The notes beneath the pieces were generated by a model that made no database searches, was not told where the DNA came from, and worked only from the letters and a program-made list of their open reading frames with translations. The translations under genes and the position numbers were made by a program. Below, one piece after another: positions 34,167-42,799 of a stretch of DNA of 64,000 bases. This stretch comes from an uncultured Holophagaceae bacterium (GTDB lineage: Bacteria > Acidobacteriota > Holophagae > Holophagales > Holophagaceae): NCBI GenBank assembly GCA_903884655.1, contig CAISFO010000035.1, forward strand, positions 1-64,000. Direction: 5' to 3'. Position 1 is the stretch's first letter, and each line of letters starts with the position of its first letter.

Positions 34167-35273
34167 CTAACTCTCTGCCTTGAGGCTCTTCGCCAGCAGT
34201 TGCGTACGGATGAAGACATCGATGTCCCCGTCCAGCACTTTCTGGGTCTGGCTGGTCTCCGCGCCAGTGCGGTGGTCCTTCACCATCTGATAGGGCTGTA
34301 GCACGTAGCTGCGGATCTGGCTGCCCCAGGCCACGTCGGCCTTGTCGCCACTGGCGGCGGCCACCTTGTCCAGGAACTTCCGCTGCTCCAGCTCATAGAG
34401 CCGCCCCTGCAGGACCTTCAAGGCGGTCGCCCGGTTCTTGATCTGGCTGCGCTCGTTCTGACAGCTGACGACGATCCCCGTGGGCAGGTGGGTGAAGCGC
34501 ACCGCGGACTCGGTTCGGTTCACGTGCTGACCGCCAGCCCCGCTGGCCCGGAAGACATCGATCTTCAGGTCCTTCTCGGGGATGTCCACGTTGATGGTGT
34601 CGTCCAGCTCGGGACTCACGTACACCGCCGCGAAGCTGGTGTGGCGGCGCTTGGCGGAATCGAAGGGGCTGATGCGAACCAGGCGGTGGACGCCGGCCTC
34701 GGCTCGCAGATAACCATAGGAGAAGGGCGCATCCACGATGAAGGTGGCCCCCTTGATGCCAGCCTCCTCCCCATCCTGGTAGTCGATCATTTCCGTGGCC
34801 CAGCCCTTGGCCTCGCAGAAGCGGAGGTACATGCGGAGCAGCATGGCCGCCCAGTCCTGGCTTTCGGTGCCGCCGGCGCCGGGGGCGATGGCCACGATGG
34901 CGTGATTGTTATCGAGATCGCCGCTGAGCATCATGCGCAGCTCGGCGTCTTCCACGGCCTTGCGAAGATCCCCTTCGACAGTTTCGGTCTCCACCAGCAT
35001 GCCCGCATCCTCCCGGGCCAGTTCCAGTCCGGTCTCCAGGTCTTCCATCCCACCGGTCAGCCGCTTGGCCAGGGCGATGTCGTTGGTGATGGATCCCCGC
35101 TTCTGCAGGAGCGGTTTGGCCGCCTCGGGGTCGTCCCAGAAACCCGGAACCGTGGTCCGCTCCTCGATCTGCTCCAATTCAAGGGCCTTGCGTTCGGGGT
35201 CGAGGTGGGCGACCAGCTGCTGGACGCGGGGCTCCAGTTCGTTCTTGGCCCGCACCAGGGTCTCGAAATCCAT
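34167..35273 (-). CDS. prfB: peptide chain release factor 2 (no frameshift site)
   Basis: A 368-residue class I release factor that reads UGA and UAA. The specificity tripeptide SPF (in VRISPFDS) identifies RF2, and the catalytic GGQ is in ASGAGGQHVNRTES. Many bacteria make RF2 through a +1 frameshift at an in-frame UGA near codon 25. Here the corresponding codons (HLDPE, CAC-CTC-GAC) run straight through, so autoregulation by frameshifting is absent. The gene abuts the spermidine-synthase-like gene tail to tail and is divergent from the alpha/beta hydrolase. Confidence 0.95.
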   Translation of the reverse strand: MDFETLVRAKNELEPRVQQLVAHLDPERKALELEQIEERTTVPGFWDDPEAAKPLLQKRGSITNDIALAKRLTGGMEDLETGLELAREDAGMLVETETVEGDLRKAVEDAELRMMLSGDLDNNHAIVAIAPGAGGTESQDWAAMLLRMYLRFCEAKGWATEMIDYQDGEEAGIKGATFIVDAPFSYGYLRAEAGVHRLVRISPFDSAKRRHTSFAAVYVSPELDDTINVDIPEKDLKIDVFRASGAGGQHVNRTESAVRFTHLPTGIVVSCQNERSQIKNRATALKVLQGRLYELEQRKFLDKVAAASGDKADVAWGSQIRSYVLQPYQMVKDHRTGAETSQTQKVLDGDIDVFIRTQLLAKSLKAES

Positions 35274-35358
35274 CCTGAGTCTCTCCGCCCCCAGCCCGTG
35301 GGGAACCTTCGAGTTTAAAGCAATCCGGCAGGTTACGTCCCCACGCTATTCTGGATGG

Positions 35359-36354
35359 ATGTCTGGATTCATCCCCGTGATCCCCGCCGACCTGGAGCCC
35401 ACCATCCGTGGGGTCCTGACAGGCCATGGGGGCGTCCCCCTGGCCTGGGCCCGCTGGGAACACCCGAAGCCAAAGGGCCGGGTGGTGATTTCGCATGGCT
35501 ACGGCGAGCACGGCGAGCGGTACCGGCACACTGCCCACTGGCTGCATACCCTGGGGTGGTCCGTATCCAGCATGGACCACCGGGGATTTGGCCGTTCCGG
35601 CGGCATCCGGGGCGACGCGGTGGGCATCCGGGCCTTCGTGGATGACCTCGCCTTGTTCCTTCGGCAGGAACGCCGCCATGATGCCGAGCGCACGGGCGCC
35701 ACGGCCCGGGTGGTGGACGGCGTGCCCATGCCCCCTCTGCCGGTGTGCCCGCAGGTGGTGCTGGGCCACAGTTTTGGCGGACTGGTGGCCCTCCTCACCT
35801 TGCTCTGGCACGCGGACACCCTGGACGGCCTTATTCTGTCCAGCCCCGCCGTATCCGTGAAGTCGAATTCCAAGGCCCTGGTGGTCCTGTCGCGCTTCCT
35901 GCGGTGGTTCATGCCCCACCGCCCCATCCAGCTCCACGGCGACAAGAGCCGGGTCTGTTCGGATCCGGTCATGGTGCAGCGATATGAGGTCGATCCCCTC
36001 TGCCACCGCTTCGCCACCGCCGCCTTCGGCGCGGCCCTGGACGAAGGCCGGGCCGAGGTCCTCCCCCTGGGCCACGAGCTCGACCGCCCCATCCTCCTGC
36101 TGGAATCGGAAATCGACACCGTCGTGGACCCCGATGCTTCCGAAGTGCTCTGGTCCGCGGTGCGCCCCGAACTCTTGGAACGCCACCGCCTGGCGGGGTT
36201 CTTCCATGAGATCTTCCATGACCGGCGCCGGGCCGAGGCCCAGGCCCTGGTGGAACCCTGGCTGGACAAGCTGCAGCACGCCTGGAGCCCTTCGCCCTGG
36301 AACTCTTCCCATCGTCCCGCCATGTCTGAAGTGCTGTCTCCGGAGCCTGCATGA
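35359..36354 (+). CDS. alpha/beta hydrolase, monoacylglycerol-lipase/lysophospholipase type
   Basis: A 331-residue cytoplasmic-looking hydrolase. The family pattern is clear: VISHGYGEHGERYRH, DHRGFGRSGG, the nucleophile elbow GHSFGG, the acid in LLLESEIDTVVDP and the catalytic His in FFHEIFHD. It most resembles bacterial monoacylglycerol lipases (Hydrolase_4), so fatty-acyl ester cleavage is likely. The start at 35359 is chosen from the family length; a -10-like TATTCT lies 10 bases upstream. The stop overlaps the bamD-like start (ATGA). The frame continues upstream, antisense to prfB, without similarity. Confidence 0.88.
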   Translation: MSGFIPVIPADLEPTIRGVLTGHGGVPLAWARWEHPKPKGRVVISHGYGEHGERYRHTAHWLHTLGWSVSSMDHRGFGRSGGIRGDAVGIRAFVDDLALFLRQERRHDAERTGATARVVDGVPMPPLPVCPQVVLGHSFGGLVALLTLLWHADTLDGLILSSPAVSVKSNSKALVVLSRFLRWFMPHRPIQLHGDKSRVCSDPVMVQRYEVDPLCHRFATAAFGAALDEGRAEVLPLGHELDRPILLLESEIDTVVDPDASEVLWSAVRPELLERHRLAGFFHEIFHDRRRAEAQALVEPWLDKLQHAWSPSPWNSSHRPAMSEVLSPEPA

Positions 36355-37283
36355 AGCGCACCCTCACCGTCCTCACCCTGGTCGCCACCCTGGCGGCCCT
36401 GGGCCTGGGCTGCCGCAAACCAAAGAAGGATGTCGACAAGGGCATCTCCGCCGCCGAACTGATGACGACGGCAGACAAGCAGATGAAGCAGGGCAAGTTC
36501 AATGAAGCCCGCCTGACCCTTCGTCATCTGGAACAGTACCTGCCCGGATCGGCCGAATTCCCCAAGGCCAAGCTGATGCTGGGGGACAGCTTCTTCTTCC
36601 AGGGCAGCCCCAGTTATCCCGAGGCCGAAGTCGAGTACGGCAGCTTCCTGAACTACTTCCCCCGGCATGAAATGCGGGACTACGCGATGTACCACCGCGC
36701 CCTGTGTCATTTCTCCACGATCGAGACCGCCGAACGGGATCAGGCCGAGACCCGGAAAGCCCTCGATGGGTTCCAGCAGCTCCTGAAGGAGTCTCCCGGC
36801 AGCCCCTACGCCAGTGTGGCGAGGGCCAAGGTCCTCCAGTGCTGGCGGCGAATCGCGGAGCACGAGCTGATGGTGGGGGTGTACTACGTGAACAGCTACT
36901 TCTACCCGGGCGCCGAACGGCGGCTGAAGAACCTGCTGGAGACCTATCCTGACTATGTGGATCGGGAACGGGCCTACTACTATCTCGGCGAAGCCATGCG
37001 GCAAAGGTTCCCTTCCAGCGATGAAATCACCCAGTTCAACAAGGACTATGCCGCCAAGCTTCAAAGGCCTGACCTGAAAGACCTCAGCAAGGAGCAGCTC
37101 AGTCAATTCCAGAAGGATTTCCAGGCCTTCGGCAAGGAACAGGTCAAGGTGTATCGGGCCGAGGCCAAGAGCTACTACCGGAAGCTGGTGGAGAGCTATC
37201 CCGGCTCGGAGTGGTCCCGTCGGGCCGCTGATCGTCTCATCACCATGGGCACCGAGGGTGTCAAGGAAGAGCTGGACAGCTGA
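36351..37283 (+). CDS. bamD: outer-membrane assembly lipoprotein BamD
   Basis: A 310-residue lipoprotein. The signal peptide ends in the lipobox LGLGC (Cys21). The rest carries TPR-type repeats typical of BamD/YfiO: ADKQMKQGKFNEARLTLRHLEQYLPGS, AEVEYGSFLNYFPRHEMRDYAMYHRALCHF and PGAERRLKNLLETYPDYVDRERAYYYLGEA. It should be anchored to the outer membrane in the beta-barrel assembly complex. It is longer than E. coli BamD (245) because of a helical insertion near residue 225-265. It is translationally coupled to the hydrolase gene. Confidence 0.88.
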   Translation: MKRTLTVLTLVATLAALGLGCRKPKKDVDKGISAAELMTTADKQMKQGKFNEARLTLRHLEQYLPGSAEFPKAKLMLGDSFFFQGSPSYPEAEVEYGSFLNYFPRHEMRDYAMYHRALCHFSTIETAERDQAETRKALDGFQQLLKESPGSPYASVARAKVLQCWRRIAEHELMVGVYYVNSYFYPGAERRLKNLLETYPDYVDRERAYYYLGEAMRQRFPSSDEITQFNKDYAAKLQRPDLKDLSKEQLSQFQKDFQAFGKEQVKVYRAEAKSYYRKLVESYPGSEWSRRAADRLITMGTEGVKEELDS

Positions 37284-37289
37284 TACTGT

Positions 37290-37321
37290 CCGGGGGTCCC
37301 CCGCTGCGCGGACACCCCCGG
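37290..37321 (+). terminator. GC-rich hairpin after bamD
   Basis: CCGGGGGT and ACCCCCGG form an 8-bp stem with a 16-base loop, 6 bases after the bamD stop. There is no T-run; a terminator role is uncertain. Confidence 0.3.
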
Positions 37322-37380
37322 GCCCCACTGCCGGGTTGGGGTGAACCCGCCCCGGCCTGTCCTTCAAATCGGGAGGCGTC

Positions 37381-38370
37381 ATGGAACTCAGCAGCCTCGG
37401 TCTAGGTACCTACCTGGGTCAGGAATCCGACGCCGCCGACACGGCGTACACGGAGGCCGCCAGGGCCTTCCACGCAGCCGGCGGGAACGTCTTCGACACC
37501 GCCGCCAACTACCGGGGAGGACGCTCGGAGCGGGCCCTCGGGGCGGCCTTCAAAGGTCTCCCCAGGGATGAAGTATTTGTCTCCACCAAGGCGGGCTACA
37601 TCCCCATGCCCGAGGCCGACCCCGAGGAGAACCCCCGCGCCTGGTTCCACCGAGTATTCGAGACGCCCGGCATTCTTTCAGTGGATGATCTGGTGGACGG
37701 CTGCCATGCCATGACTCCCGCCTATCTGGCCCACCAGCTGGACATCAGCCTGGCCGCCCTGGGCCTCGACACCCTGGACCTGTTCCATCTGCACAACCCG
37801 GAAGCGCAGTTGGCCCACCTCGGGCCCGAGTCCTTCTATGCCGCCATCAGTGCGGCCTTCACGGCCTGCGAAGGGTTCGTGGCAGCCGGGAAGATCCGCG
37901 CCTATGGCGTGGCCACCTGGAACGGTTTCCGGACGCCTCCCGGGCAGGAAGGACACCTGAGCCTCGCCCGCCTCCTCGAAGTCGCCAGGTTGGCTGGGGG
38001 CCGGGAGCACCACTTCCGCTGGCTCCAGCTGCCCCTGAATCTGGCCATGCCCGAGGCCTACTTGGCCCCGACCCAGCTGCTCGACGGCGCGCCCATGACC
38101 TTGCTGGAGGCGGCCCAGGCCACGGGCATGTCGGTGCAGACCTCCGCGTCCATCATGCAGGCCCGCATCCTCCGCCAGCTTCCGGACGGCTTTGCCGAAG
38201 CGCTTGGTCTCAAGACGCCCGCCCAGGCGGCCCTGCAGTTCACCCGCTCCTGCCCCGGCGTCACCACGGCCCTCTGCGGCATGGGACAGGCCGAGCATGT
38301 GGCTGAGAATGTCGCGATCCTGGCCGTTCCCAAGCTGGGGCCTTCGGCCCTCGAAAGCCTCTTCGGATGA
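37381..38370 (+). CDS. aldo/keto reductase
   Basis: A 329-residue NADPH-dependent oxidoreductase of the AKR superfamily. The catalytic tetrad positions are visible: Asp and Tyr in NVFDTAANYRGGRSE, Lys in VFVSTKAGY and His in LDLFHLHNPE. Late blocks such as ALQFTRSCPGVTTALCGMG follow the family. The GGGAGGCGTC before the ATG provides the binding site. Its stop overlaps the next gene's start (ATGA), linking it to a ThiE-like protein; whether the two share a pathway is unknown. Confidence 0.9.
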   Translation: MELSSLGLGTYLGQESDAADTAYTEAARAFHAAGGNVFDTAANYRGGRSERALGAAFKGLPRDEVFVSTKAGYIPMPEADPEENPRAWFHRVFETPGILSVDDLVDGCHAMTPAYLAHQLDISLAALGLDTLDLFHLHNPEAQLAHLGPESFYAAISAAFTACEGFVAAGKIRAYGVATWNGFRTPPGQEGHLSLARLLEVARLAGGREHHFRWLQLPLNLAMPEAYLAPTQLLDGAPMTLLEAAQATGMSVQTSASIMQARILRQLPDGFAEALGLKTPAQAALQFTRSCPGVTTALCGMGQAEHVAENVAILAVPKLGPSALESLFG

Positions 38371-38957
38371 TCCTCCTCGCCATCACACCTGGGCTCGGCT
38401 TCGACCGCGAGTCCTGGCGGACGGTGCTTTGCTCCGGCGTGGACGGCTTCCTGATCCGGGAGAAGGAACTGTCGACGCGGGCCCTCCTGGACGCCGCCCG
38501 GTTCTGCCAGGACACCGCACCGGAGGTGGCCCTGTGGGTGACCGGCCGCCTGGATGTGGCTGTTGCCGCAGGTTGCGGCCTCCATGCCCCGGAAGCCCAC
38601 CCCGAGGTGGCGCCCGGGTTGGTGCCCCTGTCCCGGCCCCTGCATCACGAGGATCAGTGGCAGGATCGGAGCCCTGTGGACCAGCTGCTGGTGTCACCGG
38701 TATTCTTCAGCCCAGGCAAGGGCGAACCCTGGGGGGCGGAGCGCCTGCATCGCTTCCTCCAGAGCCTGCCAGAGCGGGGGCCCCGGGTGCTGGCGCTGGG
38801 TGGAGTCGATCCAGCGAAGACCCACCTACTCTTGCACCCGCGTCTGGCCGGCATCGCAGCCATCCGTCCCTTCTGGAAGGGGGAGCCCAGGCTGGCGGTG
38901 GACCAGTTCCGCGGAAGTACAGACCGGTCCTTGCCTCCGCCGGACCGGCGGGACTGA
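38367..38957 (+). CDS. thiamine-phosphate synthase-like protein (ThiE/TenI family)
   Basis: A 196-residue TIM-barrel protein. The pattern AITPGLGFDRESW at the N-terminus, DGFLIREKELSTRALLD, the LLVSPVFFSPGKGE loop and RVLALGGVDP resemble ThiE/TenI proteins. ThiE joins the pyrimidine and thiazole moieties of thiamine, and TenI is a thiazole tautomerase. The full set of diphosphate-binding residues of ThiE is not evident, and the length is short, so a TenI-like or other role is possible. It is coupled to the aldo/keto reductase and converges with a secreted-protein gene. Confidence 0.75.
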   Translation: MILLAITPGLGFDRESWRTVLCSGVDGFLIREKELSTRALLDAARFCQDTAPEVALWVTGRLDVAVAAGCGLHAPEAHPEVAPGLVPLSRPLHHEDQWQDRSPVDQLLVSPVFFSPGKGEPWGAERLHRFLQSLPERGPRVLALGGVDPAKTHLLLHPRLAGIAAIRPFWKGEPRLAVDQFRGSTDRSLPPPDRRD

Positions 38958-38971
38958 GCCTGCCTGAAGGG

Positions 38972-39796
38972 TCAGGGGCGAGCGATCGGTGGCTTCTCGG
39001 AAGGACGCAGCAGAGGGGTCGGCACCTTGGGGCGATTGAGCAGCACCGGGGCCCCAGCTGGCACCACGTTCACCGTGCAGTTGGCGGGGACCTCTCCCTG
39101 GCCTATCCTCACCTTGAGCGTGAAGACATAGGCCTGACCTACCTTCATGGCCTGCGTCTGGGCACTGGAGAGATTCAAGGCCGGCTCATTGGGAAGGCGG
39201 CTGGGAAGAGCCGGCGACACACTCCAGGCATAGGTCACCAGGGCCGGACTGAGTCCGCCGCCAGCCGGCTGCAGGTCCGCCTTCAGCACCAGGGGCTGCC
39301 CCGCCTTGAGGGTCCGGTTCGCGGGGTCGCACAGGATGTTCACTTTCAGCCACACAGGGGAGGCATCCCGAGAGACGGCGGACACCGCGTAGGTGGCGAC
39401 CCCCACCTGGCTGCCCGCCTTGGCGGTCACCGTGAACAGATAGGACTGGCCTGGGGCGCACCCGAGGGTCTCCGGGCCCGTCACCACCAGGAATTCCCTG
39501 TCCAGTGCGCCTGCAAGGGACAAGGTCGGCGGAACGCTCCACAGGTAGGTCACGGGTCCCTCGAGGGGTGCTCCATCCGGATCCCGGACCTGGGTCATGA
39601 ATCGCAGGATCCCTCCGGGCAGGAAGGCCTTCCCGGGGCTGCCCATGATGGTGACCCTGAGGGGCCGCGTATCAATTCCAGCCGGCTGGGCACCCGTCTG
39701 GGGTGGCCCTGCCTGGAGGGCCTCTGTGGCGAGCCCGGGCGGACCACCCAGCCCCAGGGTGAAGACGAGCATCCAGCCCGTCAGCTGCTGGTTCAT
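38972..39796 (-). CDS. secreted protein with Ig/PKD-like beta repeats
   Basis: A 274-residue exported protein. After a signal peptide (GWMLVFTLGLGGPPGLA) there are two or three copies of a beta-sandwich-like unit, marked by GPVTYLWSVPPTLSLAG, the QSYLFTVTAKAGSQVG block, then ALVTYAWSVSPALPSR and QAYVFTLKVRIGQG. These alternating patterns recall PKD or Ig-like domains of surface proteins. AGGAGG precedes the ATG at 39796; the extension to 39841 is unsupported. The C-terminus is proline-rich. No enzymatic motif is seen. Confidence 0.65.
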   Translation of the reverse strand: MNQQLTGWMLVFTLGLGGPPGLATEALQAGPPQTGAQPAGIDTRPLRVTIMGSPGKAFLPGGILRFMTQVRDPDGAPLEGPVTYLWSVPPTLSLAGALDREFLVVTGPETLGCAPGQSYLFTVTAKAGSQVGVATYAVSAVSRDASPVWLKVNILCDPANRTLKAGQPLVLKADLQPAGGGLSPALVTYAWSVSPALPSRLPNEPALNLSSAQTQAMKVGQAYVFTLKVRIGQGEVPANCTVNVVPAGAPVLLNRPKVPTPLLRPSEKPPIARP

Positions 39797-39927
39797 GGAT
39801 CGCCTCCTGAAGAGCCTGATTCTGCTGTCGCATTCTGACATGGACCGCGGGGAGGAGGATGTTCAGCCGCTCCGGAGCCCGCCGAGGGGGCCGCTCCCTG
39901 ACCGGAGGGACCGGGTATGCTCTTCCC

Positions 39928-41352
39928 ATGTTCCGTGATCTCAGGGAGAAGGTGAGCGCGCCCCGCCGCACTTTGGCCTGGGTGCTCCTCGCCCTGCTGC
40001 TGGCGGTTGCGGCCTTCGTGCTGCCCCGCATGACGCCCCATCCCATGGCGCAGCGCGCGGCGGATGTCATCCTGTGGTCCGCCCTGGCCTATGGAGCTGT
40101 CCGGCTGATCTCCTTCCTGCTGCTGGACCCTCTGCTGAGTCAGCGGAAGACTGCCACTCCGGGCTTCGCCCGCGACCTGCTGATGGTGGCACTCTACCTC
40201 GTGGCGGCTGGCGGCATTCTGCGCCAGGTCCTGCAGGTGAGCCTGGGCCAGCTGCTCGGCACCGGCGCCATCGCCGCGGCAGTGGTGGGCCTCAGCCTCC
40301 AGGAGGTGCTGGGCAACCTCTTCGCGGGAATCTCTCTGCACCTGGATCCCGCGTTCATGGAAGGGGACTGGGTGGAGATCACGGGCAACCTGCGGGGCGG
40401 ACCTGGTCGCGAGACGCTGATCGGGCAGGTGGAGGCCATGACCTGGCGTACCGTGCAGCTGCGCACGGAAAACGGGGACATGGATATTCTCCCCAACCGC
40501 GTCCTGGCCCAGGCGGTGGTGACCAACCTCTACGTGCCGTCTGGGCTGCACCGGCGCACCGCCCGGGTCATTGTCGAGCCCCGACCGGACCTGCATGTGG
40601 GAATTGAAAAGCTGACGAGGGCCCTGGCGGGCCTCGCCCACCTGCCTTCGCACCACCCGGAAGTGGTGGTGCAGGGCTCCGACCTGGGGGGTGCGGTGCT
40701 GGAAATGCGGTTCTGGGCCCTGGGCTTCCGACATGGTCGTCAGGCGACTTTTCAGGCCAACCGGCTGGCTGCCACAGTGCTTCCGCGGGAAGGTTTCCGA
40801 CTCATGGGCCCCCATGGCCCCACACCGCTCGTGGCCTTTCCAGAGCCGGTTCCCGGAACCCTGCTCATGGGTGAGGTGGTCCGGGAATTGGGGCTTCCCG
40901 AACACTGGTCCGAGGACCTCCGGCCTCACCTCCGGCGCAGGCTGGTGGCTCCCGGGGAAGGCGTGATCCGAGAAGGGGAAACGGGCGAATCCCTGTTCGC
41001 CGTGCACCGCGGGACCCTGCAGGTGGTGCGAGCAGAGGAGCGGCAAGCCCCGTATACGGGTCTCTTCTGGAAACCCTTGGCCGACCTTGGACCTGGCCAA
41101 TGGTTCGGCGAGGCCAGCCTGCTGACCGGGGCGCCTCGGAATGCCACGGTGGTCGCCCTCACCGAGGCGGAAATCCTTGAGCTGCCCAAGGAGGCCTTCG
41201 AAGCCTCCCTCAAGCGGGAACCCGAACTGCTGGATCGGCTGGTGGACCTGATGGTCCTGCGAGAGAAGACCGCCGTCGACGTTCCCGGTCCCAAGGAAGG
41301 CCTCCGGGCCCACTGGGCCAGACAGGTTCGGACCTGGTTCAACATGAATTGA
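39928..41352 (+). CDS. MscS-type mechanosensitive channel with cyclic-nucleotide-binding domain
   Basis: A 474-residue inner-membrane protein. Four hydrophobic segments lie in residues about 15-130; the last is the pore helix LLGTGAIAAAVVGLSLQEVLGNLFAGISL, followed by the beta domain (DWVEITGN) and the DILPNRVLAQAVVTN block typical of MscS. From about residue 340 a cyclic-nucleotide-binding domain follows (GEGVIREGETGESLFAV and FGEASLLTGAPRNATVVAL). The channel may therefore be ligand-modulated. The start at 39928 gives an MscS-like N-terminus with a -10-like TATGCT 13 bases upstream; an ATG at 39859 is a longer alternative. Confidence 0.87.
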   Translation: MFRDLREKVSAPRRTLAWVLLALLLAVAAFVLPRMTPHPMAQRAADVILWSALAYGAVRLISFLLLDPLLSQRKTATPGFARDLLMVALYLVAAGGILRQVLQVSLGQLLGTGAIAAAVVGLSLQEVLGNLFAGISLHLDPAFMEGDWVEITGNLRGGPGRETLIGQVEAMTWRTVQLRTENGDMDILPNRVLAQAVVTNLYVPSGLHRRTARVIVEPRPDLHVGIEKLTRALAGLAHLPSHHPEVVVQGSDLGGAVLEMRFWALGFRHGRQATFQANRLAATVLPREGFRLMGPHGPTPLVAFPEPVPGTLLMGEVVRELGLPEHWSEDLRPHLRRRLVAPGEGVIREGETGESLFAVHRGTLQVVRAEERQAPYTGLFWKPLADLGPGQWFGEASLLTGAPRNATVVALTEAEILELPKEAFEASLKREPELLDRLVDLMVLREKTAVDVPGPKEGLRAHWARQVRTWFNMN

Positions 41353-41416
41353 GCCGGGACCCCCTCCGGCCGATTCTCCTGTATAGAGCCCAGAGTATCC
41401 TGGGGGGGGAGGCGCC

Positions 41417-41677
41417 ATGGACTTGCCAGAGCATCTGCACCAGCTGGTGAGCGAACTGGGCGATTCCCTGGTGAAGGCCCTGTCCGAAGACGACCATTGC
41501 CGGGACTTGGCGTTCCAGATCCAGGCCAAGGGCTATGGCCTCATGCTGATCCTGGAAGCGGCCCCCATGAATGCGGAGCAGAGGACGCTATCGAATCTGG
41601 AGAATCCGGAGGCCTCCCTGCCCTTCTCGGAGGATGACCTGAGGCTGATGAAGTCCTTCAAGATTCGGATGGACTGA
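41417..41677 (+). CDS. small hypothetical protein upstream of rlmN
   Basis: An 86-residue soluble, mildly acidic protein. It has an amphipathic N-terminal helix (PEHLHQLVSELGDSLVKAL), a short beta segment (KGYGLMLILEAAP) and a C-terminal FSEDDLRLMKSFKIRMD. I do not recognise a family. GGGGGGGAGG stands just before the ATG, and codon use matches its neighbours, so it is a real gene. The stop lies 2 bases before the GTG start of rlmN, so expression is probably coupled. Confidence 0.75.
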   Translation: MDLPEHLHQLVSELGDSLVKALSEDDHCRDLAFQIQAKGYGLMLILEAAPMNAEQRTLSNLENPEASLPFSEDDLRLMKSFKIRMD

Positions 41678-41679
41678 GG

Positions 41680-42780
41680 GTGAGTGCACCAGCATGGGAC
41701 CTTCCGGCCCCTGAAGTCGGCCCGGCTCCACGGGCCAATGCGGCGGGACTCGGACGCCACGAGCTGGGCTCCCTCCTGGCGGGGCTTGGTGAACCCAGGT
41801 GGCGAGGGGGGCAGGTGTTCGCGGGCCTCATGCGCCAGCGGTGGATCCGATGGGACCAGTTCTCGACCCTCGCCAAGCCCTTGCGTGCGCGCCTGCAGGC
41901 CGAAGTAGACCTGTCCTGGCCGGCCATCATCCAATCCCAAGGTTCCTCTGACGGCTCCACCAAGCACATCTTCGAGATGGGGGACGGTCGACAGATTGAG
42001 GGCGTCCACATGCCCTACGACGACCGGGTCACCCTTTGTCTTTCCAGCCAGGTGGGCTGCGCCATGGGGTGCACCTTTTGCGCCACGGGCCAGATGGGCA
42101 TCATCCGCAATCTGAGCTCGGCCGAGATCGTGGGTCAGGTGGTGGCCATGCTGAACCATCACGCGCATCCCCTGGACCGGCCCGTCAATCTTGTATTCAT
42201 GGGCATGGGCGAGCCCCTGCACAATTTCGACCACCTCATGGCGGCCTTTGAGGTCCTGACGGACGCAGAGGGCCTGGCCATCCCGCCCAGGCGCATCACC
42301 GTTTCGACCTCGGGGCTGGTGGCTGGCATCCAGCGGATGGGCAGCCTCGCTCGCCGACCCCGCCTGGCCCTCAGCCTGAACGGCACCACCGATGAACACC
42401 GCTCGCGCATCATGCCGGTGAACCGCGTCTGGGGTCTGGAAGCCCTGGCCGAGGCTCTGGGCCGCTTCCCGCTCCAATCCGGGGAACGCATCACCCTCGA
42501 ATACGTAATGCTGAAGGGGGTCACCGACTCCCTGGAGGACGCGCGCCGGCTGGCGGCCTTCGCGCGCCGCTTCCCTTCGAAGGTGAACCTCATTCCCTTC
42601 AATGCCCATGAAGGATCCGGCTATGAACCCCCGGAGGAATCCCGCATCGTGGCCTTCTGCCGATGCCTGTCGGAAGCCGGCCTGCCCGTCAGTGTGCGAC
42701 GCAGCAGGGGACAGGATGTGGGGGGCGCCTGCGGGCAGCTGGTGAGAGAGGGTCAGTCACGGCATCCGAAAATCCCCTGA
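41680..42780 (+). CDS. rlmN: dual-specificity RNA methyltransferase RlmN
   Basis: A 366-residue radical SAM enzyme that methylates C2 of A2503 in 23S rRNA and A37 of some tRNAs. The cluster motif CAMGCTFC binds [4Fe-4S] through Cys127, Cys131 and Cys134. Also present are FMGMGEPLHNF, the SAM-contact ALSLNGTTDEHR block, and the late GGACGQL with the methyl-carrying Cys. The start is a GTG at 41680, two bases after the preceding stop. The C-terminus ends in a short basic tail. Confidence 0.94.
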   Translation: MSAPAWDLPAPEVGPAPRANAAGLGRHELGSLLAGLGEPRWRGGQVFAGLMRQRWIRWDQFSTLAKPLRARLQAEVDLSWPAIIQSQGSSDGSTKHIFEMGDGRQIEGVHMPYDDRVTLCLSSQVGCAMGCTFCATGQMGIIRNLSSAEIVGQVVAMLNHHAHPLDRPVNLVFMGMGEPLHNFDHLMAAFEVLTDAEGLAIPPRRITVSTSGLVAGIQRMGSLARRPRLALSLNGTTDEHRSRIMPVNRVWGLEALAEALGRFPLQSGERITLEYVMLKGVTDSLEDARRLAAFARRFPSKVNLIPFNAHEGSGYEPPEESRIVAFCRCLSEAGLPVSVRRSRGQDVGGACGQLVREGQSRHPKIP

Positions 42781-42799
42781 CTTCGGTCATGCTGGACAC

